Notes under the pieces: generated by a model
Database searches by the model: none
What the model saw: only the letters and a program-made list of their open reading frames with translations
What the model was told of the DNA's origin: nothing
Part shown: positions 13,310 to 25,626 of the stretch, one piece after another
Position numbering within the stretch: position 1 is the stretch's first letter
Layout: the number at the start of each line of letters is the position of its first letter
From: Neocallimastix lanati (nom. inval.)
Taxonomy: Eukaryota > Neocallimastigomycota > Neocallimastigomycetes > Neocallimastigales > Neocallimastigaceae
Reading direction: 5' to 3'
DNA length: 35,000 nt
Assembly: GCA_016946835.1 (NCBI GenBank)
Contig: JACVTC010000027.1
Location: forward strand, 1,267,501 to 1,302,500
Translations under genes and position numbers: made by a program

Positions 13310-13821
13310 CAACATTTTATTTTATAGTGGTTTAAAACTCAGAAAAAAAATTTTTTTTTATTAAAATTTGAAAAGTTTTTTTGTAGTAGTAACAATTTAA
13401 TATATATATATTAAATTAATCTATTTCAAAAATAAATAAATTTTTGGTTTTATATTAATAGTTTATTTAATATTTTTAATTATTTAATTTTTTAATTACT
13501 TTTTAATCCAAATTTTTTTTTTTTTTTTTTTTTTAAAAAAAGATTTTTTAATTTATTTAAAATATTTATTAAAAATAAATATTTATTATTAAAAAAAAAA
13601 TTATTTTAAAAACAAAAAATATTAAATAGAAATATTGAAAAGCAATAAATATATTTTAAAATAAATAAGAACAAATAAAAATATTTAAAGAAAAAAAAAT
13701 AAAATAATTTAAAAAAAAATAAAAAATTATAAAATATATTATAATTATTGTAGAAAAATAATTTATTTGTTTCTTTTATTTTTTTTATAAATATTTTAAA
13801 TAATATACCTATAAAAGCAAG
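12992..13821. other. Intergenic between the TLDc gene and RSPH9
   Basis: No gene is visible. The most notable element is a pure run of about 52 T at 13258-13309, one of the longest homopolymers in the window, about 510 bp before the RSPH9 start. A further T run of about 20 lies at 13515-13534. Confidence 0.6.
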
Positions 13822-14566
13822 ATGTTTTTGATGGATGATATTGATTATTTAAATCTGGGAGGTTTTACTATAAACTATGAGGATCGTGTAGGATTAAATT
13901 CTTCATTGCGTATTTTGAAAGATGCAGAAAAATATGATAATGTTTCATTATGGGGACGTATATTAGGTGTTCAAAAGGATTACTTTATTGCACAATGTTG
14001 GAATGATGATATTTTTGGAAGAAAATACTTTTATAGGTACTTTATATATGTATATATGTATATTTTTACTTTATTATAATCAATTATAATCAGTAGTTGA
14101 ACGAAAATTCAAAAAAAAAAAAAAAAAAAAAAGAAAAAAGAAAAAACATATACATATATATAACTGTTAAAAATATTGATTATATATTATTAAAAGTTAA
14201 AAGTTAAATATTTATATTATTATTAAAATATTAGTAATAATATAACGTTGTAATGGAATATAAACAATTTCAAAGAAGGAAGAAAAAAACTCGTTTTATT
14301 TTTCTTAAAGATAATAAAAACTATTATTGCTTAAAAATATTATACTAAAAAAAATTAATTTATATTTTCAAATATAATAATAGTACTGATACCATTACTT
14401 GGCTTCAACTTCCAGAAATAACAGAAGACGAACTAAAAGATATTTCTGAAATTTACTCTAGATTCATAGGTGATCCATCCTATGAATATCAATTACAAAG
14501 TCAAATTCCTCAAAGTAATAGATTTATATAAATAATATACCAATAATTATTAGCATATATATATTC

Positions 14567-14627
<61 letters not shown>

Positions 14628-15545
14628 TTAAACTTTTATTAACAATAAAATTTATTTTTATATAAAATATTTTATATTAATAAATATTATTTTTTTTTAT
14701 AAAAAAACATTAAACTAATGAATATTTAAAGATAATCAACAAATTTTAGAAGAAGATGTAATAATTATAAATTGTTTATTAAATAGTGTAATATGAAATA
14801 TTTTCATATACTAAAAATTTTAATTAAATTTATAATGCTAAAATTTGTAATATGAATTAGAATTTACAAGAAAAAGAACCAATTAATGAAGAAAAAAGAC
14901 TATCTGGTGTTATAAAAATGATAAATTATGATGTTGAGATTGTTCCTCGAGGTGCCTTTTATCAAGATAAATTAAAAAAAATTCATTATAATGATAAATT
15001 CCATGGTAATTATTTCATTATTATTGATGATTAAATCATAATTTAATAATTATTTCTTTTTTTTTTTTTTTTTTTTTTTTTTGTTTTGTTTTTGTTTTTT
15101 AGGTTTTTTATTAATTATTATATTTATTCATAATTAATTAATTAATCAATTAATTAATAAATAATATTAATATTAATATTAAAATATTTTTTTTTAAAAA
15201 ATTATGACTATAAATAATAAATTAGGATTAAATGGAAAAGAAATGATTGAACTTTCATCATACTTTCATTTTAGATCAGGATTCAAATTAACACTTGATA
15301 CCATTGAAGATAGAATTGATATAGATCAATCAATAGATATTTTTGAAAATATAGAAAAAGATAAGCCAGATGGTATATGGTCACTTCAAATTGAACATGG
15401 TGGTTCGACAATAACATTAAAAAGTTTATTGTGGCCAGGATACTTCTTTTTCCATGCTCCAAGAACCGATATGAGACAATGTAAATTTGGATCAATGTAT
15501 AATGGTTATGGAATAAAAAATGTTAATCTTGGAATTATGCTTTAA
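13822..15545 (+). CDS. RSPH9: Radial spoke head protein 9 homologue, spliced, 278 aa
   Basis: RSPH9 is a component of the radial spoke head in the 9+2 axoneme and is needed for regulated flagellar beating. Exons are 13822-14036, 14384-14514, 14732-14757 (only 26 nt), 14861-15005 and 15226-15545. The sum is 837 nt, giving 278 aa against about 276 in animals. Conserved landmarks in order are NVSLWGRILGVQKDYFIAQC, WLQLPEIT, SRFIGDPSYEYQ, EEKRLSGVIKMI, VEIVPRGAFY, ELSSYFHFRSG, SLLWPGYFFFHAPRT and the C-terminal GIKNVNLGIML, which follow the family end to end. A second ATG at 13831 (giving MDDIDYL..., 275 aa) has the ATGG context used by the other genes here and is an equally good start. Intron 2 carries a (TTA)n tract at about 14565-14623. 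The gene implies a motile flagellated stage. Confidence 0.95.
14565..14623. repeat. (TTA)n microsatellite in RSPH9 intron 2
   Basis: About 20 uninterrupted copies of the trinucleotide lie inside the second intron, between the donor at 14515 and the acceptor at 14731. It has no coding role. Confidence 0.85.
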
Positions 15546-16563
15546 AAAAAAAAAAAAAAGAAAAAATCAAATATAAAAAGAAAATATTTTTGATTATTAT
15601 TAACAATGTTTTTTTATTAATATTATTTTATAAAAATTTTTTTTTATTTTGTTTCATTTCTTTTAATATTTTTTATTTTTATTTTTATTTTATTTATTAA
15701 TTTATTTTTCTTCATTTAAATTTCTTACAAAATTATTTTAACGAAATACCATAACCTCAAAAAAAAAAAAAAAAACGTTTTTTTTTTTTATGAAATATAA
15801 GTAATTTCTAGTGTATAAATAATAATTTTTTTTTTTTTTTTTAAAAAATTTTAAATGATTTTTTATTTATATTTTTCATATATAAATGATTCTCTTAAAT
15901 AACATAATCATAATCAAAAATATTTAAAAATTAAATAATTACATACATAAAGTTTATTTAAATTAATAAAAATTAAATACAAAAAAAAATTTTTTTTATT
16001 GTTATAATTTAGTAATTATTATTACATTTATTTAAATAATATTTTTTCCCTTTTTAAATAAACAATATAAATTATTAATTCTATTTATTTTATTTCTTTT
16101 AATTTTTAATTTTTTATTTTGAATATTAATTTTATTATAATTTGCATAATTATTGAAATACTTTTTTTATTACATAAAATACATATAAATATTATATCTT
16201 TGTAGGTGTAAAAAATTATGTTTTACATATTTTTTAATTATATATTATTAAATATAATTATATTAATTTAATCAAAAAAATATAGTATTTCAATTGATTT
16301 TTGATAGATATTACTTTAATTTCCTTTTTCTATATTTTTTTGTTTGTTTGTTTGTTTGTTTGCTTTTCCCTTTGTGTGTGTTAATTTTTACTATTATCAT
16401 TAATTATTAATTTAAATAACTTTTATTGATTCATCTAGAATTTTTTTTTTTTTCTTTTTTTTTTTTTTTATCATTACATTTTAAATTTAATTTTTATATA
16501 TTATATATATAAATAATATATATTTAGTATATATATATTATTATTATTATTTTCATTCTTTAT
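15546..16563. other. Convergent intergenic region, RSPH9 / 2-hydroxyacid oxidase
   Basis: The 1.0 kb between the two stop codons of these convergent genes holds only A/T tracts, plus a (TTTG)5 run at about 16339-16362. Both transcripts must end here, but no specific terminator can be singled out. Confidence 0.6.
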
Positions 16564-17165
16564 TTACAATTTAGATATATAGGCTTTTTTATGTTGAATA
16601 TGTTTTGGTGAAATTTGTTCAACTTTTGTACATCCAGCTAATGCCATAGTTAATCTAAATTCCTCAGTTAAAATATCTAACATTTTCTTGACACCATCAG
16701 CACCCATGGCATTTAATGCCCAAATAGCTGGTCTACCAACAAAGACAGCATCAGCACCTAAAGCAATAGCTTTAAATATATCTGATCCTCTTCTAATACC
16801 ACCATCAAGGAAAACAGGAATTCTTTTGTTAACTGCTTTTGCAATCTATTTTATTAAATAAAAATAAAGTAAAAATATAAATATAAATATAAATAATAAC
16901 AATATAATAAAATTATATATATTTTAAATATGTTATAATAATTTATATACAAATCAGAATGTCAAATAACAAAATTAATAGTATTTATGAACTAAAAAAT
17001 AATTAATTCTAATAATTTATTCATTTTTTATATTTACTTCTGGGAGAGCTTCTAATGTGGTACAAACTGTATCTAATTGTCTACCTCCATGATTTGAAAC
17101 AATAATACCATCAGCACCATTTTCAACAGCAAGTATAGCATCTTCTTCAGTTAAAATACCTTTAA

Positions 17166-17248
<83 letters not shown>

Positions 17249-18333
17249 GAAGTAGTAGTAATAGTACATTTAATGTAAAATGTATATATATATTAATTAA
17301 TTTTTTTAATCAATTTATTATTATTTATAGAATACCCTTCACTATAATTGGTAAACTAGTTATTGATTTTAATTCCTTAATGGCATTCCATGTAAGTCTA
17401 GTATCCATTCCATGACTTAAACTATCAATAAGATTTTCCTTTTGATCTGTATAATGAACAGTAGCCGCTGATACATCAGTAGCGGTAGATCTAGTATCAT
17501 CATCACTATCACTATCACTATCACTATCTTCAATTTCTAAAGTTTCAATTCTAAGTGATTTTGGTAATTGAAAATTATTCTTCTTATCAGAAACACGTTT
17601 TCCAACTTCTGGCGTATCAACAGTAAGAACAATACCTTTAAAGTTACATTTTTCAGCACGCTTAATCATATTTTTAGTTAATTCAATATCACGAAGATAT
17701 AATTGAAACATAAGGAAGGCATTCGGATTTTCACGAGAAATATCTTCAACATTTGTTGTAGAAAAACTACTAACAATCATTAAAGTATTGGCCATGGAGG
17801 CACCTAAAAAAATAAATAATTTAAAATAATTTAAAATTTAATAAAAAAAGCATTTGAATTAAATATACATTATATCAATTAAATAAAACTTTTAAACCTT
17901 TAGCCATTCCAATTTCGCCAGATAAATGGGCCATTTTTTGCATGGCAACAGGTGCTATAAATTTAAAATTTGAATTTATATTCATATATTTATATAATAT
18001 AAATTAAATTAAATTAATATTATTATTGGTATTCATATTGAATTATTTATTGGTATAAAATAATTTTGTAAATATTGATTAACTACCAATGCCGACTGGA
18101 ATTGGTAATACATGACCAAAAACTTTAACACTTGTGTCGACTTTAGAAACATCTCTCATAACTCTAGGACGAATTCTATATCTGTTATTTTAATATATAT
18201 ATATATTTAATGTTATTTATTTTATATTTATGACAATTAAATTTTATTAATATAGATTTGAAATTTACTTTAAATATGATTTTAAATTTTCAGCAACAGT
18301 TTCATTATTGTTAGCGCCATGTGCCTAATACAT

Positions 18334-18380
<47 letters not shown>

Positions 18381-18626
18381 TTGAAAAATTAAACAATTTT
18401 TTAAAATTAAGATAAAAGGATTTCAAAATGTTAATTATCAAAATATTAAATATACATATATATTTATATAAAGTTTATTTATTCTGGAAAAAAAAAAAAA
18501 AATATATTTATACAAATTTCGATAGTGTATACTTACATAATAATCATAAACCATTTTTGGTAAATGTTTTTTTGAATAATTATGAAAATCATCGAGATTA
18601 ATTGGATTTAATTTTTCTTCTGCCAT
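16564..18626 (-). CDS. FMN-dependent 2-hydroxyacid oxidase (glycolate/lactate oxidase family) with C-terminal SKL, 389 aa
   Basis: Enzymes of this family oxidise an L-2-hydroxy acid to a 2-oxo acid through FMN, usually passing electrons to O2 and making H2O2. Exons are 18626-18537, 18324-18269, 18181-18087, 17954-17898, 17803-17336, 17159-17038 and 16845-16564. The sum is 1170 nt, giving 389 aa, slightly longer than the usual 365-370. All catalytic positions (spinach glycolate oxidase numbering) are present: Tyr24 in KMVYDYY (here Y29), Tyr129 in FQLY (Y135), Asp157 in LTVDTP (D162), Arg164 (R169), Lys230 in IIVKG (K255), and His254 and Arg257 in SNHGGRQLD (H279, R282). FMN-phosphate motifs FLDGGIRRG and VFVGRP follow. 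An acidic (SD)n insert at about residues 190-202 sits in the variable loop before the active-site Lys. The last residues are AYISKL, a type-1 peroxisomal targeting signal. The substrate cannot be decided from sequence. Intron 5 carries a long (TTA)n tract. Confidence 0.95.
17169..17247. repeat. (ATT)n microsatellite in intron 5 of the oxidase gene
   Basis: About 26 copies of the trinucleotide fill much of the 176-bp intron between exons 5 and 6, leaving little other intron sequence. Confidence 0.85.
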
Positions 18627-19435
18627 TTTTAAATATATATTTACTTTCAATTATTCAAGTATTTTTGTTATATGTTTTTTTGAAATATAATTTATTTATT
18701 TATTTATTTATAGTATTTCTTTCTTTTATTTTATAATAAGGAATGTTTTTAAAAAAAAAAAAAAAAAAAAGTATATTATATTTCAAATTTCAAATTTCTA
18801 AATTTAAATTTCAATACTATAAAAAGGAATAAATAAAAAAAATATTAAAAAATGAAAAAGAGAAAAAAGAGAAAAAAAAAATTAAATATAAATAAGTTAA
18901 AGTTAAATTTATTATTATTATTATTATTATTATTATAATTAAATTATAACAGTATAAATTTTTTTTATTTTATATTTAATTTTTTATATAATTAATTTTT
19001 TTATTTTATTTTTCGATTAATAAAAAATATTATTTTTTATTAATATATTATCCATATAATAATATATTGATTTAATTATTTAATGTTAAATTTAATTTAT
19101 TTAAATTTATATTAAATTTAATTAAAAATTATTTGGTTGTTAAGAATCAAGAAAAAAAAAATTTACATATAATTTAAACTTGAAAAAGAAATCCTTTCTT
19201 TTTCAAAAAAAATTTTTTTGAACATTTTTAATAATTTATACTATATTTTTAATTAACATAAATAAAAATAACATTATTTATCATTTTATCATTTTAAAAT
19301 CAAAATAATTGAAATTCTGTTCTATATATTATGGATTATATATAAAAAATTTAAATAGATTATTTTTCATGGTGTTGTTCTTTCTGTATAATATTATTTT
19401 TAATTCTTAGCTAACCTTTAATTATAGTTTAGAAT

Positions 19436-19478
<43 letters not shown>

Positions 19479-20061
19479 CAAATTGAAACTATTTATATTA
19501 TATATAAATGGATTTACATTATTTTAAATATTTCATTATAAATAAAAAATATATTGTTATAAAAGAGATTTTCATATATCATAATATAAATGTAATGATA
19601 TAATAAAAATTTAAACATTTCATATTATAATAAATAATTAAAATAAAACAAAGTACTTAATATAAAAAATATGTTTTTATATATTTAAAATTTATTCTCT
19701 TGCTATAATTTATTTATAGAATTTTAAAGTTAATTATTGTTTATAATGTTTAATTTATTATAAAGTTTTAAGAGTAACAATTTTAAATACATATAATTTT
19801 TATTATTTTCTTTTTTTTTAAATAAGTATACAAATATTTACATATTTTTCAAGATATTATTGTACTATTTCTAAATAAATAATTTGCATATTTTAGGTTT
19901 TAGGTGACTTTTAAATATTTTTTTTTTTTTTTTTTTTTTTTTTTGAACTTTTTGAAATACAATGAAAAAAATATTTTAATAAATTATTTATAAAAAATTA
20001 AATTTTAATATATAAATCAATTTAACTGGAGGAAAAAAAAATTATATCTATAATTTCTTTT

Positions 20062-20101
<40 letters not shown>

Positions 20102-20234
20102 AAAGAAAAATTGAAGAAATTAAATTGAAAATTTATTTTTAAAAGTTTTTGAAAAAATCTGATATTATTTAATACATAAAACAGCAACAGAATTAATAAG
20201 TTTAAAATAATAATTAATAATTTACTGAAATATA
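18627..20234. other. Divergent intergenic region, oxidase / PPWD1
   Basis: The 1.6 kb between these divergent start codons must hold both promoters. It contains long T runs at 19440-19478 (about 39), 19919-19944 (about 26) and 20070-20097 (about 28), the last ending about 140 bp before the PPWD1 ATG. A (TTA)n tract lies at about 18909-18936. No TATA box or named factor site stands out from the background. Confidence 0.6.
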
Positions 20235-22566
20235 ATGGTTAATGAAAATAACAAGAGAAAAATAGAAGAAGAATCTGAAAATGGTAATACATCAAATACA
20301 TCAAATAACGAAAACTCAAATTAAATTTCTTTTTAATAAATTTAAATTTTTAAACTAATTATAAAATTTAAATATCATTTCGAAACTAAATAAACTAAAT
20401 AATCTTTCATATTAATAATATAAATTAATATATAAAAAATTAAAATAATTTTAAAAAAAAGATTCTGATGATATTGGACCAATGCCAGAAGCTCCAGGAA
20501 CTAAGAAAAAGCAAAGAGGTAAGCACATTTAATTATTTATTTAATTGTGTTCTTGTTTGCAATTTTAAAAATTCAAATAATAATATATTATTAATTAAAA
20601 ATATATGCTTTTTTTTTCCTTTGTAAAAAAAAAAAAAAAATAACTGTAGTATTACCACATGAAAAGTTATATTTAGATTGCTTACCTTCAAGTGATATGT
20701 ATGAACGTAGTTTAATGCATAGAGACGTCATTAATTTTGTTAAAGTTGTTCAAAGGTAAGAATATAAAATGGATTTTTGAACTAAACAAAATAAATTGAA
20801 ATAAAAACAAAAAAAATTAATTAATTAATTTTTTAAAATTTGAAATATAATATTAATTTAAATATGATAGAACTGATTTTATTATAACAACCTCTATTGA
20901 TGGTCATATAAAGTTTTGGAAAAAAACAGAAAAAGGAATTGAATTTGTAAAGCATTATAGAGCTCATCTTGGTGCAATTATATCATTATCTGTTAGTAGT
21001 GATGATTTATATTTAGCTACTGTTGCTGTTGATAAAGGCTTTAAAGTTTTTGATATCGAAAATTTTGGTAAGATTTTTTTACATTTTTAAATAATAATAA
21101 TAATAGTAATAATAGTAATATTTTTTATAATATTTTTTTTATTAATTATTTTTATTTTAATTCATATATATAAATTTACATAAATTTTTTTTATAAATTA
21201 TATATATAAAATGATTAAATTACTAAAAAAAAAAAAAAAAAAGATATGATTAATATGATGAAATTGGATTATTCACCAAAATGTGTTTCTTGGATTTATA
21301 AAAAAGGTCAACCTGAATTATTAGTAGCTATGTATGTTGATGCTATTATTAAATGAAATATATTATTTATGGATAAAATTCACATTTTAATTTCAATATA
21401 AATTAAACTGTTAATGTTTTCAATTTTTTTTTTAATATTAAATTTTAAAATTTCAACAATAGTTCAGATCGTGAAAAGCCTGTTATTAATATATATGATG
21501 GTAAAGGTGATGGTAGTATTTTATATACAATTGATAAACTTCATTCACAGCCAGTTAGTATAATTGAATATAATCCAGTTGCAAATGTTGTTATAAGTGT
21601 TGATGATGGGGGAATGATAGAATATTGGACCCCTGATCCTGATGAAAAATTTTCCCAACCAAAACCTCCTGCAATTTCATGGTCATATAAAAGTGATACA
21701 GATTTATATACTTTTAAAAAGGTAATTATATATATAAAGAAAACAATAATAAAATAATATAATAAAAATTCAATGTGTATTTATTAAAATAAAACAAATA
21801 TTATCAATCTATTAAATAAAATAATAAATATATCTATTTTTGTGTATATAAAAAATTTTTTTCTATATAAATAAATTTTTAAAGAATCATACTTTCCCAA
21901 CTACATTACAATTTTCACCAGATTATTCAAAATTTGTTACTTTTGGATTTAATGACAGAAAACTACGAGTATTTAAATTTAGAACAGGAAAACTTTATAG
22001 AATATATGATGAAAGTTTAGAAGTTGTAAGTGAAATGCAACAAGCGGGAACAGCTGGTAATAAATTAGATGATATGGAATTTGGTAGAAGATTAGCATTA
22101 GAAAAGGAAATACAGAAATTAAACGGTGGTCAAGCTTCCACTGTTAATGCCAGTTAGTATTAAAATAAAATCAAATAGAATAGATATTAGTAGTCTTTCT
22201 TTATATAAATAAATATTTAAATATTTAATTTAATATTAATTATTATTATTGCTGTTATTATAATTAATATCATTACTCTTTACATATATATATATGTATA
22301 ATATTATTATAATTAATAAATAAAAAGTATTTGATGATTCTGGAAACTTTTTATTATATCCAACATTGTTTGGAATAAAAGTTATTAATTTAAAAACAAA
22401 TAAAGTTTCAAGATTAATCGGAAAAATGGAAACCCAAAGATTTATGAATATTAGTCTTTATCAAGGTGCACCAAAGAAAAAGAATATTATTACATTGGTA
22501 ATTAATTTAATAATTAAATAATAAACTTTATTTATATTATTAAAATATAAATTTAATAATGATATT

Positions 22567-22602
<36 letters not shown>

Positions 22603-23546
22603 ATAATATTATTTAATTTTAAATAGGCTATGGCTGCATCAGATAATCCATTATATAAAGAAAGTGAAATGAGAGATCCAACGCTGTTTTGTACAGCATA
22701 TAAAAGAAATCGTTTCTATCTCTTTACTAAAAGAGAACCAGACTCGTAAGTTTTGTTATATAATATATTTATACTACAATTTATATATATATATGTTTAT
22801 CCAAATTCTAAATAATAAAAAAAAAAAAAAACTATATATATATATAATATATAATATTAAATTTATAGTGAGGAAACACCAGATGGTATTGGTCGTGATA
22901 TTTTCAACGAAAAACCTTCAAGAGAAGAACAAACTGTTGCTTCTTTATCTACTTCATCATTAAAGCATACATTAGGCTCCCAAGCTACTATTCACACTAC
23001 CATGGGTGATATTCATATTCGTTTATTCCCAGAATATGCACCAAAAGCTGTTGAAAACTTTGTTGGATTATCCAAAAAAGGTTATTATAATAATGTTATA
23101 TTCCATCGTGTTATTAAAGGTTTTATGATTCAAACTGGTGATCCATTGGGTGATGGTACTGGTGGTGATAGTTATTGGGGACATGATTTTGAAGATGAAT
23201 TCCATAAAGCTGTAAAACATGATAGACCTTATACTGTCAGTATGGCTAATGCTGGACCAAATACGAATGCTAGTCAGTTCTTTATTACAGTTGTACCAAC
23301 GGTAAATATATAAATATATATATATATAAGATAATTCATTTTATATTATAAAATTTTTTATAAATTTATTAACAATAATAATAATAATAATAATAATAAA
23401 AACAGCCTTGGTTAGATAATAAACATACAATCTTTGGTCGTGCTACAGCTGGTATGGATGTTATTCATAAAATTGAAAATGTTAAATGTGATAAACAAGA
23501 TAAACCATATAACGAAGTTAAAATATTAAGTATTGATATACAATAA
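20235..23546 (+). CDS. PPWD1: WD40-repeat cyclophilin, PPWD1 homologue, spliced, 628 aa
   Basis: PPWD1 is a nuclear peptidyl-prolyl cis-trans isomerase found with spliceosomes. Exons are 20235-20283, 20462-20518, 20650-20755, 20871-21067, 21244-21331, 21463-21721, 21885-22152, 22328-22497, 22627-22745, 22869-23301 and 23406-23546. The sum is 1887 nt, giving 628 aa against 646 in human. The N-terminal two thirds is the WD40 part, with family landmarks [57 protein letters not shown] and FYLFTKREP. The cyclophilin domain runs from about residue 477 to the end: [35 protein letters not shown] (catalytic Arg in FHR), [32 protein letters not shown] (the cyclosporin-site Trp and nearby His are present). 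All residues expected for activity are therefore there. Ten short AT-rich introns interrupt it; intron 8 contains an A run of about 30. Confidence 0.96.
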
Positions 23547-23961
23547 AACTAATGGTTATAATAATAAAAATAATAAATTAAAAAAAAAATAATAATAAAA
23601 ATTAATAATAATAATTAATTAAAAATATATATAAATAAATTAATAAATAATTTAAATCAATCAAATAATCATATTTTAAATAATTAAATATAATCGAAAA
23701 ATTAAAATAAATATTTAATTATTGTAATTTTTTTTTTTTTTAATTAATAACATAATAAAATTAATAATTTATAATATTAATAATATTATTATAATTAATA
23801 TTTTTAAAAGTTCTTTTTTTTCATATTTAAGAGATTTTTATTTCATAATTATTTATTAAATAATAAAGTATTAAATAAATAAACATATATATAAATAATT
23901 AAAATTAAAATTAAAATTATATATATATATATATAAAGGATATTTAAAATAATAAATTAAA

Positions 23962-24012
<51 letters not shown>

Positions 24013-24390
24013 AAAAATCTTAAAGAATTTGATATACAAATGTTCCATATATCATAAAATTAGTTGATTTATCTATTTAGAAACTGAATTAGTCATAAAA
24101 TTTTCTTTTGAATTATTATTTTTTTTTTTTTTTTTTTTTGGTTAGTTTGTATTGTATAAAAAACCATTCTTATTCAAGATATGACATATTTGTTAAAGAA
24201 AAACTTTTATTCCTTTTCCTTAGAAATTTATCAATTATAAATAGTTAATAGTCCTTCTTTACCTCTAAAATTATTGAATATTTGATTATTATAATATTAA
24301 TTTTCTTGGTTTAAAGAGGGGTATTTAATGAACATTAAATTATCTTATCTATAGATTTAATTTCTTTTGTATTATTTTATATTTAGAACT
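23547..24390. other. Intergenic after PPWD1
   Basis: The first 450 bp are A/T tracts, including an A run of about 31 at 23968-23998 followed by GAAAGAAAAG. From about 24030 the composition becomes noticeably richer in C and G, which may be an unreadable upstream part of the LINE relic that follows. A T run of about 21 lies at 24119-24139. I could not extract protein similarity from it. Confidence 0.5.
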
Positions 24391-24394
24391 GAAA

Positions 24395-25000
24395 CCTAAC
24401 ATACAGAGAATGAATTATAAAGTTAGAAAAGCTCTTTATTCTATTAAAGGATTTCTTAAAAATCTTCATGTTCCTTATAAACGAATGTTATTTTTCTGCC
24501 ATGGTAATTGAGCAAGTTTCATTTTATGCACCTCTACTTGGACCACACAAAGAAAGAATGAGAAGTACACAGACACTAGTTAATACAGGATTAAACTAGA
24601 TTGAAGGACTTTCTAATGGGAATAGCTCAACATCCCTTTATCCTATTAATAAAGAACTTTCCTTTCCTCCTCTATTGGTGAAATGTGCGATTGCTCAGAT
24701 AAAGTGTTTTAAGAAATGGAAAAACACCAATTGTATTATTTCTGTTTTACTGAGAGATATATCACGTCATGCATGAGATAAAGAAAAAAAAAAAAAAACT
24801 GTTCTAAATTTTACTGGGATAGAGATATGGCAGGAAAATCAATTAAAGCTCTTATAAAAAAAAAAAAAAATTTGACAAAACCAGAGACTACCTAAAGCTC
24901 AACTTTAAATATCCTGAATATATCATTGCCCTTTATACACTTTATTTTGAATATTACTTTTATTTCACATAAAGTATTACTATGTTCAAATTATTCAAAT
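24395..25000 (+). mobile_element. Broken LINE (non-LTR retrotransposon) fragment, C-terminal part of the reverse transcriptase protein
   Basis: The plus strand carries successive reading-frame pieces of a LINE reverse transcriptase downstream of the catalytic core. About 24409-24480 gives KVRKALYSIKGFLKNLHVPY (in many LINEs this kind of segment follows the finger/palm). A frame change near 24500 leads to VSFYAPLLGPHKERMRSTQT, then LVNTGLN, a stop, IEGLSNGNSSTSLYP, CAIAQIKCFKKWKNTNCIIS and RDISRHA followed by a stop (to about 24770). After an A tract, FYWDRDMAGKSIKALIK (about 24805-24860) and, shifted again, FDKTRDYLKLNFKYPEYIIA (about 24870-24930) continue it. The element is 5'-truncated, has at least two frame changes and several stops, and contains A runs at 24784-24798 and 24857-24870. 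The catalytic YxDD motif is not present. It is certainly dead. The clade cannot be assigned without a search. Confidence 0.7.
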
Positions 25001-25398
25001 TGAATAAATATATGTCACGTGATCAATATATTACAGATAGTATGAATATAGTTAAATGAATACTATTATCGTTAATTGAACTATCAAACTACACTGTTTA
25101 TATTCAAATCATAGCTAAAAGATATATTAATTAACAATATAGCTAGAATATCAATATATTACAGGTTTGAGCATATATAGTTCATATAACAGTATATCAC
25201 ATACATTCATATATTAACATATATAAGCTAATATAATCAATTAAACAATATAGCTGATATAGTCAATCAAATCGTATATGCATAAACATTCAATAAACTA
25301 TATATTCACACGCATTATATATAAACAATATATGCATAATATGTAACTAATAAAGAGTATAGCTATATCATATATATATACAGTTCAAATTATTCAAA
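24984..25398. repeat. 400-bp block of TATAGCT/TATATGC near-repeats between 16-bp direct repeats
   Basis: The 16-mer GTTCAAATTATTCAAA occurs at 24984-24999 and again at 25383-25398, in the same orientation and 399 bp apart, with related bases following each copy (TTGAATAAAT and ATGAACAAAT). The sequence between them differs from the rest of the window: few homopolymers and many short palindromic words (TATAGCTATA, TCACGTGA, TATATGCATA). AACAATATAGCT occurs at 25133-25144 and 25244-25255, with a variant at 25325. It directly follows the LINE relic, so it may be its 3' region or a separate small insertion. Confidence 0.5.
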
Positions 25399-25626
25399 AT
25401 GAACAAATAATAATTATTTTTTTTATTAAATGTGTGTATTATTATTTAAAAATATTTATGTAATTAATAAATAAATAAATAAATAAAGTTAAAATTCGTA
25501 ATAATTGGGACTGTAAATAAAAAAAAAATTTTTTTTATTATTATATTATTTTGTAAAATATCTTTGATAGAAATGATTTTTGTATATATCATTTGAAAGA
25601 AAAAAAATATATATTAATATTAGTGA

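Noticed and set aside
15283-15495. Minus-strand frame opposite RSPH9 exon 5
   Set aside because: The plus strand encodes the strongly conserved RSPH9 C-terminus here; the antisense frame has no protein-like features.
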